A stretch of DNA of 64,000 bases from assembly GCF_014925405.1 (NCBI RefSeq), contig NZ_AQHJ01000023.1, forward strand, positions 310,001 to 374,000, given 5' to 3'. Each line of letters opens with the position of its first letter. Positions within the stretch are counted from its first letter, which is position 1. A model generated the notes under the pieces. It worked only from the letters and a program-made list of their open reading frames with translations, did no database searches and was not told where the DNA came from. The position numbers and the translations under genes were made by a program. Origin of the DNA: Pseudoalteromonas ulvae UL12 (GTDB lineage: Bacteria > Pseudomonadota > Gammaproteobacteria > Enterobacterales > Alteromonadaceae). Positions 9,692 to 17,410 of the stretch are shown here, one piece after another.

Positions 9692-10777
9692 GGCTTGCCG
9701 AAGAAGATGCTGAATGTAATTAATCGCTTCATCGTCTTGAGCTTTTTTGGCCTGAACCATGGCATTTTCTAATACCTGCTGGGCTTTTTCAAAACGCCCA
9801 ACACGAAGTAAAGCTTGCCCATAACGGACCGAATACAGCTGCTCATCTGGGGCACTCTCAATGATGTATTGAAATACTGCGAGCCCTTTTTCGACGCTAT
9901 CGTTTTCGAGATAATAATTAGCTAGCCCCTCTAAATTAGCATTGGCTGAAATAACATAACCAAATTCAGCCTGTAATGACTGATGATACGCCAAAATTCC
10001 CTGCACACCTTGCGCACTATACAATTCAAAATTTTGCACACTCAGTGGCAAAAACAACTGACGCACGCTAGTTTCAAAATGAATAAGCGGTGTACTGATG
10101 TAATTTTCAGCCTCGAGATCCGACAACACTTTATTTGGCTGCGCAGTCAGACCATTGAATAAGCTATCAAACTCAGCCCGCTGACCATTGAATGATCCGT
10201 ATGCGAGGTAAAGCTTATGAGTTTGTTGTTGCTTTAATTCGGCCAGTAATCGATTGTTCCACTTCGCTGATTCGAGCTCTAATGCCGGACTTGAAATAAT
10301 GCTCGCCTGATACGCTTGTGGAAATTGACTGAGCATATCAAGCGCTAAATTTGCCCGAGTCGAAAACCCTTCCAACAGTGTAAACGGTGCAATGTTGAAT
10401 GATTGACGCACAAAAGGCAGTACTTGTTGATGAAATGTCGTCGCGCTGATCCCTGATTGCTTTTTGTCTGCACTCGCATTGTCAAAGTTAGGTAAACGCA
10501 AAATCACAACTTTCGGCATAGGCCCAAAACTCACATGGCTTAACCAATGCACCTGAGCTTTTAATACCTCGAAGCGACTGTCACCTGCTGTCGTCACGAG
10601 TAAGGGGTAGGCTGTAGAACGCTGAGCATTATAATCTGTTGGTAATATAACCGTTACCGGAAAGGGTTCGGCCGATGCATCAGAGCGAAAATACACCGTT
10701 TTAGCTTCTGACGCGCGCCCCCATTTGACAGGCAATAAACATATTGAGAAAAGTAAAATACACCATTTAATCTTCAT
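9671..10777 (-). CDS. Exported alpha/beta-hydrolase (putative esterase) with C-terminal TPR region
   Basis: 368 residues with a signal peptide (MKIKWCILLFSICLLPVKWG). The central part resembles the EstD/IroE-type putative esterase family (VILPTDYN, YPLLVTTAGD). The expected nucleophile elbow reads GFSTR, with Ser at about 139; this departs from GxSxG, so activity is uncertain. The last 90 residues form TPR-like helices (YYLENDSVEKGLAVFQYII, LLRVGRFEKAQQVLENAM). It is convergent with and overlaps the CadC-like regulator. A 13-base hairpin in the leader covers its Shine-Dalgarno sequence. Confidence 0.8.
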   Translation of the reverse strand: MKIKWCILLFSICLLPVKWGRASEAKTVYFRSDASAEPFPVTVILPTDYNAQRSTAYPLLVTTAGDSRFEVLKAQVHWLSHVSFGPMPKVVILRLPNFDNASADKKQSGISATTFHQQVLPFVRQSFNIAPFTLLEGFSTRANLALDMLSQFPQAYQASIISSPALELESAKWNNRLLAELKQQQTHKLYLAYGSFNGQRAEFDSLFNGLTAQPNKVLSDLEAENYISTPLIHFETSVRQLFLPLSVQNFELYSAQGVQGILAYHQSLQAEFGYVISANANLEGLANYYLENDSVEKGLAVFQYIIESAPDEQLYSVRYGQALLRVGRFEKAQQVLENAMVQAKKAQDDEAINYIQHLLRQASQHGRG

Positions 10778-10781
10778 AACA

Positions 10782-10821
10782 TTTCCTTTTTTGTTGAAAT
10801 CACAAGATACAAAAAAGGAAA
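10782..10821 (-). promoter_or_regulatory. Hairpin that hides the Shine-Dalgarno sequence of the esterase gene
   Basis: Perfect 13-base arms (TTTCCTTTTTTGT at 10782-10794 and its complement at 10809-10821) around a 14-base loop. In the mRNA the 3' arm contains AAAAAAGGAAA, the only Shine-Dalgarno-like sequence, just before the start codon at 10777. Such a stem would limit ribosome access. It has no U-tract after it, so it is not a terminator. An alternative reading is an operator for a DNA-binding protein. Confidence 0.6.
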
Positions 10822-10926
10822 CTAATAGCTTGATTTTAAGGTGATAAATAACTGATGGATCCGTGATTAGTAATAAGTAAACTTATTTAAACTCATTGAA
10901 CTCTAGGTAAATTATCTTTTAGACAG

Positions 10927-10950
10927 AAAAACCGCAGAAATGCGGTTTTT
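10927..10950 (-). terminator. Terminator after ubiI
   Basis: The stem AAAACCGCA / TGCGGTTTT with loop GAAA lies 34 bases after the ubiI stop codon. It is symmetric, so it could work in both directions. Confidence 0.85.
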
Positions 10951-10983
10951 TGTTGAGTTAAGCTTGTTAATTAAAGTAACTGA

Positions 10984-12171
10984 CTATTTCCCCAGCGCTT
11001 GATCGGCAAACAGTTGCTTGAGCGGGCTGAGGTTATCGACCAAGTTTAAACCGACACCACGAATGAGTTTTTTAAGCGGGTGCTGGCCTTCAAATAACTC
11101 TTTTAAACCCTGCATCATCGCAATATGGGTTTGCGCATCGGCTTTGCGGCCGCGTTCGTACTGGCGCAGTAATTTATTTGGCGCAAATTCCGCTAGTTGA
11201 TTATTCGGCGCATCTGCTAGTAATTCAAGTAAATAAGCGGCATCTTTTAGGCCTAAGTTCATGCCAAGACCAGCCAAGGGATGAATGGTATGCGCGGCAT
11301 CCCCCATCAGAATAACGCGATTATCGAGCCACTTTCGGGCAAAACGCATTTTAAGCGGAAACGCTTGACGAGAACTGACCACTTGGCACAAACCACATTG
11401 GCCATCAAATTCACTCATCAGTGCTTTATTAAATTCATCATCAGGCAAGGCCAACAAGGCTTTAGCACGACCAGGTGACGTTGACCATACAATCGAATGT
11501 GTGTTGGCCTCTGGCAAAGGTAAAAAGGCTAAGGGGCCGTCAGGCAAAAACACTTGCCGTGCTACTTGATTATGGGGCAACTGTGTTTTGATGGTCGCAA
11601 CGATGGCATGGTGATCATAATCCCAAAACGTCAGCGGCATTTTGTATTGCTGGCGAATCGCTGAATTTGCACCATCACACGCCACCAGCAATTTTGCGAT
11701 CAGTGGAGTGCCATTTTCGAGGGTCAAAAATACATCGCTATCACTTTGATGAATTTGCTGATAAGGACTATCGAACAACACACTGGCATTATTGTAATTA
11801 GCGAGCGTTTCAAGTAAGGCTTTGCGAATGACATCATTTTCGACAATGTGGCCTAAATGACTGAGATCTTGCTCTTGGGCTGCAAAGCAAATTTTGCCAA
11901 ACGAGTCTTTATCGCGTACGTCCATAGTGGTGTAAACTTGCGCGCGCATCGCCATAATCGCGGGCCATGCGCCCAGCTCTTCGAATAATGCTTGGCTGGC
12001 TAAGCTCAACGCGCTGACACGTAAACTGTATTCGTCACTAATTTGCTCTGGCACACTTTGTTGTGGGGCAGCGTCGATCACCACCACATCAATACCTTGT
12101 TTGGCTAAACCAAGAGCAAGCGTCAGGCCGACGCAACCCGCGCCAACAATGCAGACTTGGGTTTGTTTCAT
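10984..12171 (-). CDS. ubiI: 2-octaprenylphenol hydroxylase (UbiI/VisC, FAD monooxygenase)
   Basis: FAD-dependent aromatic hydroxylase of ubiquinone synthesis, acting on the C5 position in E. coli. It has 395 residues. The Rossmann FAD motif VGAGCVGLTLALGLA is at the N-terminus. The second FAD motif is GDAAHTIHPLAGLGMNLGLKD at about residue 290. The TTMDVRDKDSFGKI segment is closer to UbiI than to UbiH, which decides between the two paralogues. Its start overlaps the end of ubiH by four bases (ATGA), so translation is probably coupled. It is the last gene of ygfB-pepP-ubiH-ubiI. Confidence 0.92.
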   Translation of the reverse strand: MKQTQVCIVGAGCVGLTLALGLAKQGIDVVVIDAAPQQSVPEQISDEYSLRVSALSLASQALFEELGAWPAIMAMRAQVYTTMDVRDKDSFGKICFAAQEQDLSHLGHIVENDVIRKALLETLANYNNASVLFDSPYQQIHQSDSDVFLTLENGTPLIAKLLVACDGANSAIRQQYKMPLTFWDYDHHAIVATIKTQLPHNQVARQVFLPDGPLAFLPLPEANTHSIVWSTSPGRAKALLALPDDEFNKALMSEFDGQCGLCQVVSSRQAFPLKMRFARKWLDNRVILMGDAAHTIHPLAGLGMNLGLKDAAYLLELLADAPNNQLAEFAPNKLLRQYERGRKADAQTHIAMMQGLKELFEGQHPLKKLIRGVGLNLVDNLSPLKQLFADQALGK

Positions 12172-13373
12172 GATAAAAATCCTTGACGGGTATGCCCCAT
12201 TAACTGTTTGGCTAAGGGCTTTTTAAGGGTGGAGCTGTGGTTTAAACAGCTCAAACCTATGCTACGGCCCAGTGCAAAAGCCCGCGATGAGTTCGAAAAG
12301 AGTTTCACTAACGAATCAGTTAAACACAGCACAGTGCCAATATCGCGTTTACGTTGCGCTTGATATTGTTTAAGCACTGCGTAATCGCCGATATCTTGCC
12401 CGGTTGCGCGTGCTTGGGCGATGATTTCAACCAATAATTCAATATCGCGCACACCCAGATTAAACCCTTGGCCTGCAATGGGATGCACAGCATGCGCTGC
12501 GTTCCCAATAATCACAGCACGATGACTGATAAACTGACTGGCTTGGCCTTTTATTAATGGATATTGCGCACGCATGCCCACTTTACAAAAACGCCCCGCG
12601 CGGTAGCCAAATGCTTGTTGCAGTTGAGATAAAAAAGCCGTGTCATCGGCAGCAATTAAAGACTCAATCTCATGCGGCGCGGCGCACCACACCAAAGAGT
12701 AACGGTGGTCACTCATAGGTAATAAAGCCATTGGGCCATGCTCTGTGAAGCGCTCAAATGCTTGTTGTTGATGGTCACCTGCTACTTCAATATTGGCAAT
12801 AATGGCAGATTGCTGATAAGCCTGTTGGGTAAACTCAACATTTAATAAGCGTCGTCCCGCAGATTGCGCACCATCAGCCACAATGATTAGCGCAGCACTG
12901 AATGTCGAATGATCGTCTAACGTCAGTTGATTAGCATGTTGCTGTTGTGAAATAGCAGTGACTTTGTTAGGGCAAAACAGCGTGATATTTTCCCCGGCTA
13001 GTTGCTTATGTAATGCCAAACCAAACGGTTTAACCTCAACCACATAACCTAAAGCTTCAACCTGATATTCTTGCGCACTAATATGGGTTTTACCAAAATG
13101 CCCTTTATCTGACACTTGTACCGTTTCTATCGCACTAACATACGAGGCATAAGGTTGAAATAACCCTAATCTTTTTAAATAGTTGGCGCTGTGGTGAGCA
13201 ATGGCGATACTGCGGTCATCGAAACTTGGCTGAGCTTTATCGCTCGCGGCAAACGCTTCAATCACCGCTATTTTTAAGTTTGGGCAGCGCTTGGCTAGAC
13301 AAAGCGCTTGGCTGGCACCAATTAACCCGCCCCCGACAATAACGACATCAAAATGTGGCTGTTGTGACTGCAC
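12168..13373 (-). CDS. ubiH: 2-octaprenyl-6-methoxyphenyl hydroxylase (UbiH)
   Basis: Paralogue of ubiI in the same FAD monooxygenase family, working in ubiquinone ring hydroxylation. It has 401 residues. Motifs are VVIVGGGLIGASQALCLAK, DDRSIAIAHHSANYL and GNAAHAVHPIAGQGFNLGVRD. Gene order pepP-ubiH-ubiI is the same as in E. coli, which supports the assignment. The gap to pepP is 9 bases. Confidence 0.92.
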   Translation of the reverse strand: MQSQQPHFDVVIVGGGLIGASQALCLAKRCPNLKIAVIEAFAASDKAQPSFDDRSIAIAHHSANYLKRLGLFQPYASYVSAIETVQVSDKGHFGKTHISAQEYQVEALGYVVEVKPFGLALHKQLAGENITLFCPNKVTAISQQQHANQLTLDDHSTFSAALIIVADGAQSAGRRLLNVEFTQQAYQQSAIIANIEVAGDHQQQAFERFTEHGPMALLPMSDHRYSLVWCAAPHEIESLIAADDTAFLSQLQQAFGYRAGRFCKVGMRAQYPLIKGQASQFISHRAVIIGNAAHAVHPIAGQGFNLGVRDIELLVEIIAQARATGQDIGDYAVLKQYQAQRKRDIGTVLCLTDSLVKLFSNSSRAFALGRSIGLSCLNHSSTLKKPLAKQLMGHTRQGFLS

Positions 13374-13382
13374 ACTGATTCC

Positions 13383-14690
13383 TTATGCTTGCATTAACGC
13401 TTCGATTTCTGCGATGGTTTTTGGCACATCGGCAGTAAGTACTTCGTGCCCAGTTGCGGTGATCACCACATCATCTTCGATACGAATGCCAATGCCTTTG
13501 AATTGCTCAGGTGCAATTGCGTCGTTAGCAACATAAATACCCGGTTCAATAGTTAACACCATACCCGGTTCAAATGGGCGGTCTTTTTCATCTTGTTTGT
13601 AATCACCCACATCGTGCACATCGAGCCCTAACCAGTGACCGACGCCATGCATATAAAATGCTTTAAATGCTTGATTATCGATAAGCTCCGCCAATTCGCC
13701 TTGCAATAAACCCAGCTCAATCATACCTTGGGTCAGCACTTTAATTGCCTCATCCCCTGCCATTTTTAAGGTGTTACCGGGTTTTACAACCGCAAGCGCG
13801 GCCAATTGAGCATCTAATACCAATTGATAAAGCTGTTTTTGCGGGGCTGAAAATTGTCCGTTGACAGGAAAAGTACGAGTGATATCGGCCGCATAGCCTT
13901 GAAGTTCGCACCCTGAATCAATCAGTACTAACTCCCCATCGACCAACGCAGCGCTGTTTTCGGTGTAATGTAAAATATTCGCGTTGTCACCCGAGCCCAC
14001 AATCGTGCCATATGCAGGATGGCGCGCGCCATTCATCGCATAATGATGATGAATTTCGGCTTCCAATTGGTACTCTGTTGCACCCGCTTGAGCGTATTGC
14101 ATTGCGCGGACATGGGCTGCTGCGCTGATTTTTCCGGCTTGGCGCATTAAATCCAACTCAAAATCAGATTTAAATAAACGCATTTCATGGATGAGAGTTC
14201 GAATATCTTTAATCGTGTGTGGGGCTTTATAACCACGCTTTGGGCCATTACGAAGGGTATCAATGTATTGCCACACTTGCTGATCAAATTCAGGATACGT
14301 TCCTTGAGCAAAATACAGATGCGACTTGCCATTTATTAACTGCAACAAATGCTCATCGAGGGATTCTAAACCATAGCTTGCATCAAAACCAAGCTGTGTC
14401 TTAGCTTGCTCTGGCCCCATGCGACGACCACACCAAATTTCTGCCATTTTATCTTTTGCTCTGCAAAAGATAGTTGTTTCGACGTCTTTGCCCGGAGTGA
14501 GCACTAACACAGCGTCGGGTTCATTAAATCCGGTTAAATAGAAAAAATCACTGTCTTGACGAAACGCGTATTCGGTATCTCGGCTGCGTGTAAGTTCTTT
14601 TGCTGCAGGAATAATCGCAACGCTATGAGGATCCATGTTTGCCAATAAACGGGCGCGTCTTTGGATAAATTCGCTCATCATCTTGCTCAC
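13383..14690 (-). CDS. pepP: Xaa-Pro aminopeptidase (aminopeptidase P II)
   Basis: Cleaves N-terminal residues that precede proline. It is a dinuclear metal (Mn) enzyme of family M24. It has 435 residues: the N-terminal domain covers about 1-170 and the pita-bread catalytic domain follows. Metal ligands appear in order: LIDSGCELQGYAADITR (two Asp), MHGVGHWLGLDVHD (His), TIEPGIYV (Glu) and GIRIEDDVVIT (Glu). It follows ygfB by 4 bases. Confidence 0.96.
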   Translation of the reverse strand: MSKMMSEFIQRRARLLANMDPHSVAIIPAAKELTRSRDTEYAFRQDSDFFYLTGFNEPDAVLVLTPGKDVETTIFCRAKDKMAEIWCGRRMGPEQAKTQLGFDASYGLESLDEHLLQLINGKSHLYFAQGTYPEFDQQVWQYIDTLRNGPKRGYKAPHTIKDIRTLIHEMRLFKSDFELDLMRQAGKISAAAHVRAMQYAQAGATEYQLEAEIHHHYAMNGARHPAYGTIVGSGDNANILHYTENSAALVDGELVLIDSGCELQGYAADITRTFPVNGQFSAPQKQLYQLVLDAQLAALAVVKPGNTLKMAGDEAIKVLTQGMIELGLLQGELAELIDNQAFKAFYMHGVGHWLGLDVHDVGDYKQDEKDRPFEPGMVLTIEPGIYVANDAIAPEQFKGIGIRIEDDVVITATGHEVLTADVPKTIAEIEALMQA

Positions 14691-14694
14691 TTAT

Positions 14695-15261
14695 TTAGTG
14701 GATTGTTTTATTTTCTGCCGCGGTGGTAACTTGTTTTTCGCCTAACTCTGCAAAACATAACAAGGTTGAAATCCGCACATATTCGACAATTTCGTATAGT
14801 GCTTGGACGTCTTCATCAGTTTCGTCAAAATGAGTATCTAGTTTACTGATTTCAGTAAAGTCTTGGATCACTTCTTTGACATCAGCAGATAAACGACCGT
14901 AGTCTTTTTGTTTTAAACCAAAGCCTAATAAAAACCCAGAGATCCATGCAATCACCGCATTAGCTTGATCGGATAAGGTTTCTTCTTCCTCTGGTAAATA
15001 CAGTTCAAATTGCAGCTCTTTGTCGTTCAACTGGCTACTGACATGCGTGTACATGCTGCTGAGAAAGGTTTTTAACTCACCGCTGAATGACTGTCCTTCA
15101 TTAAATACATCACTTAATAACGCTAAATATTCTTTACTCTCAATATCGAGGCCACAAGAAAGGAGACCGCTAATCACGCCATGCACTTCTGCTGGCATAA
15201 CAAACACTTGATGTTTTTCGAGTAATAATTGTGCATCTTGGTAGCTGAGTTTTTCAATCAT
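14695..15261 (-). CDS. ygfB: UPF0149 family protein YgfB
   Basis: 188 residues, all-alpha UPF0149/YecA-like family. Recognisable are MPAEVHGVISGLLSCG, VIAWISGFLLGFG and LYEIVEYVRISTLLCF. In Pseudomonas, YgfB family members affect gene regulation, but no biochemical activity is assigned here. It is the first gene of the pepP-ubiH-ubiI operon, as in E. coli. No clear Shine-Dalgarno sequence precedes the ATG. Unlike in E. coli, zapA is not divergent from it. Confidence 0.93.
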   Translation of the reverse strand: MIEKLSYQDAQLLLEKHQVFVMPAEVHGVISGLLSCGLDIESKEYLALLSDVFNEGQSFSGELKTFLSSMYTHVSSQLNDKELQFELYLPEEEETLSDQANAVIAWISGFLLGFGLKQKDYGRLSADVKEVIQDFTEISKLDTHFDETDEDVQALYEIVEYVRISTLLCFAELGEKQVTTAAENKTIH

Positions 15262-15434
15262 GGCAGGGTTCTTAACGTGTGTTTAGAGTTAACTATAAGA
15301 TTAATGCTACCACTGGGCTAGCAGCAACTCCAATAAATTCACGATAACAGTTCGATTTTAAAGCACTTTGTTTATTTAAACTGCGCTTAAACGTCTAATT
15401 ACAATAAAAAGGTAGAGCTTTAGCCAGAGTCTTA

Positions 15435-15440
15435 TATACT
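15435..15440 (+). promoter_or_regulatory. 6S RNA promoter -10 box
   Basis: TATACT lies 7-8 bases before the expected 6S RNA 5' end. The -35 region is weak (TAGAGC at 17-base spacing). Confidence 0.55.
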
Positions 15441-15447
15441 TAACTTG

Positions 15448-15628
15448 TTCTCTGGAATGTTGGTGTGTGGGTTAAGTCCCTGAGCCGATAAATTTTTTGT
15501 TAGGGACGCAGTTTATTAGCTATTGTGCAAGCTCGGCATGTACCGAGAAGCCTGCGGTTAGTTGTTGTGTTCCGCCTTGAACCTTAGGGTTCAAGGGCTG
15601 ACACTCGCTGCCGCATTCTGGAGTTCAC
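15448..15628 (+). ncRNA. ssrS: 6S RNA
   Basis: About 181 bases that line up with E. coli 6S RNA along the whole length. The segments are TTCTCTGGAATGT at the 5' end, GTCCCTGAGCCGATA, GCTCGG..CCGAGAAGCCT, CACCTTGAACC-like CGCCTTGAACCTTAGG with GGTTCAAGGG, and GCCGCATTCTGGAG at the 3' end, which pairs with the 5' end. 6S RNA binds sigma-70 RNA polymerase as a DNA mimic in stationary phase. It follows divergent ygfB as in E. coli, but zapA upstream and ygfA downstream are missing. The exact ends are estimates. Confidence 0.93.
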
Positions 15629-15780
15629 CTAAAACCTCATTAATACCCTGCTTTAAAGACTTTTCAAAACCCAAGCTAAAACTAGACTAAGAATAAAAAG
15701 ACGCCGCAAATCTGCCGCTAAAATCGCTGCAAAACCTCTCTGTTTTATACAAAAATAAACACTGAAATAACCAGTTCTAT
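15629..15780. other. Intergenic, nothing recognised
   Basis: AT-rich sequence between 6S RNA and the first palindromic repeat. No coding frame, no ygfA remnant and no clear terminator were seen. Confidence 0.5.
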
Positions 15781-15888
15781 AAGGGAACGTTAAGTAATTT
15801 GTTTGGAGTTTAAGCAGGTCACATCAAGTGTCGCTTGCTGTATGAACGTGCAATAGCGCAGTATACATTTCAAACAAACGTTACCCTT
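15781..15888. repeat. Small element with imperfect terminal inverted repeats
   Basis: A 108-base segment begins AAGGGAACGTT and TTTGTTTGGA. It ends with a match on the other strand reading AAGGGTAACGTTTGTTTGAA; the left arm has 7 extra bases inside. It has the form of a MITE-sized palindromic element. It was tested against integron attC form and does not fit. Confidence 0.45.
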
Positions 15889-16045
15889 GGGTTCATTTAA
15901 ACCACAAAGGTCAACTGGCCTTAAAAAATAAAAAATATTTTCTTAACCTCTAGTGGTAGAGTTATTTAGTAAGCGCAAACATGTTTGAGAGGAAATATAA
16001 ACTTTTCCCTATTGGTTGAGTGAAGTATCACAACCGATGACTATT

Positions 16046-16320
16046 TATACCTAAACTACCTGAATATGCGCGAGTTCAGCAAGAAGTAAAACGCATTTAG
16101 ACAAGGCATTGATAAGGCATTGATTTTGATAATGGCTATTCCCTTATCAAAATCAATAACGCAGGATAAATGCGTTTTAACCTTACCCCCAGACGCGTCA
16201 TAGGGGTACACTGCTGTGTTGTGACAATTTGAGAGGTGGCTACATTCCTGCATTGTCACACCTTGCACTGCCTCCCCCTGTAATTCGATGAAACAAGCAT
16301 TTTCAGGTAGTTTGGGTATA
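16046..16320. mobile_element. MITE-like element with about 30-base terminal inverted repeats
   Basis: The left end is TATACCTAAACTACCTGAA, and the right end read on the other strand is TATACCCAAACTACCTGAA. Similarity continues for about 30 bases with a few mismatches. Inside is a second palindrome: AAAACGCATTTA against TAAATGCGTTTT, and ATTGATTTTGATAA against TTATCAAAATCAAT. The element is 275 bases long, codes for nothing convincing and starts and ends in TA. It is probably moved by a transposase elsewhere in the genome. It ends only 17 bases before a small membrane protein gene and may supply part of that gene's promoter. Confidence 0.75.
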
Positions 16321-16337
16321 TCAAAAAGGATCTTTGT

Positions 16338-16628
16338 ATGAATACGTTAAAATCTAAAAATCGTTTGAGTTTGGCTATTTTTTTTGGCGCAATTGCCATT
16401 GCACCCATTTTAGCTTTAATTGCAGCTGAGCTACTTTCAAAGACACTTAATTGTGTCGTTCGAGAAGCCGGCCCGACTAACTGCATAATGTTTGGTATTG
16501 ATATAGGAAACATATTAGCAGTGCTTTATGTTGCAGGTTGGGCAATATTACTAACACTACCAACAGCAGGAGTCGCTTCAATTATTCTATATATAAAAGC
16601 AATAAATGCGCGCCTAAAAGAAAAGTGA
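16338..16628 (+). CDS. Small two-helix membrane protein, function unknown
   Basis: 96 residues. There are two hydrophobic helices: about 10-34 (LSLAIFFGAIAIAPILALIAAEL) and about 55-86 (IGNILAVLYVAGWAILLTL onward). The C-terminus is basic (IKAINARLKEK) and two Cys lie between the helices. AAAAAGGA lies about 7 bases before the ATG. I do not recognise a family. It stands between a MITE and a decayed gene, so it may be accessory. The hydrophobic pattern and ribosome site support a real gene. Confidence 0.6.
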   Translation: MNTLKSKNRLSLAIFFGAIAIAPILALIAAELLSKTLNCVVREAGPTNCIMFGIDIGNILAVLYVAGWAILLTLPTAGVASIILYIKAINARLKEK

Positions 16629-17040
16629 ACTGACTTTATAAAGACAGATACAAACAAAACGTTCTTAAAATTCTTTGAGTTCCTTTCAGCTTATCCTATT
16701 GGTACCCCAATTCATCAAATTATCCAAAGGGATGACTATAGCAGTATTTCTTTACAAGGCTGGCAAAATATATGCTCTTCTATGGGACGCCAAAAAAAGG
16801 CTATTTGTGATGTTACTAAAACTGGAATTAAAACCAAGTACTATAAAGTTGGTGGGCATGGCTTCTGCGCAGGACGATGTGGAGCTGGTTGTCCAATGTT
16901 TGGCGATGGACAATATTTTGAATCATGATGCCTGTGCGGATGTAGAAGGACAACAAATGGGTGTATGTAGTAATGAATGGACCGCTGCTGCTGATGACTT
17001 TTGGTTTTCGCCTGATTGCACCACACCACCTTCATCGTAA
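16629..17040 (+). pseudogene. Frameshifted, N-terminally truncated Cys-rich secreted-type protein
   Basis: Two frames together give one plausible protein. From about 16629 to 16929 the frame reads FEFLSAYPIGTPIHQI, then GWQNICSSM and GHGFCAGRCGAGCPMFGDGQ, and stops at TGA near 16927. From about 16920 the next frame continues NHDACADVEG, VCSNEWTAAADDFWF, DCTTPP. The CxGxCGxGC ... NHDxC ... AADDF order looks like a family of small secreted Cys-rich proteins of unknown function (DUF8213-like, from memory). No start codon exists in the first frame, so the 5' end is also lost. The gene is broken by a frameshift or small deletion at about 16915-16925. Confidence 0.6.
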
Positions 17041-17268
17041 CTTTTTACCAACCTAGGGCGTATTGACCTTTCGCGTATGCTTTTGCAACTGTTTGTATGG
17101 CAATCCTCCCAAAAAATAATACAAAGCGCAGCCGATGTAATGTAGCGATTCTACATTACATCGTTGATAACAAAGTAAGAATGCTAAGCAAACTACAACC
17201 CTTCTTGATGACGAACTTCAAAAACGTGACAAGCACAACAATTTATCGGAAAACCAATGGGGTCGCAC

Positions 17269-17364
17269 CTTACTTTTTGCCTATACCCGTCGTCTTTTTA
17301 GATGCTCGGGTGCTTGCCGCCTACGTGCACCTTGAAATCCATTAGGTATAAGCAAAAAGAAAAG
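17269..17364. mobile_element. Short MITE-like palindromic element
   Basis: The arms CTTACTTTTTGCCTATACC (17269-17287) and, on the other strand, CTTTTCTTTTTGCTTATACC (17364-17345) enclose about 57 bases rich in TGC/GCC steps. The inner edges carry TATACC, as do the ends of the larger MITE 1 kb upstream. The preceding 200 bases (17041-17268) hold no intact gene and look like further decayed sequence. Confidence 0.5.
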
Positions 17365-17410
17365 CTGCCAAGCTTGCACCTTCCATCTCCTACCTAAAAA
17401 GGACTTTTAC

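Noticed and set aside
15781-15888. Integron attC site
   Set aside because: The ends contain GTTAAGT but the paired core sites and the spacing of an attC are missing, and no integrase is near.
17097-17345. 82-codon open frame in the decay zone
   Set aside because: Its end lies in the palindromic element and composition is not gene-like.
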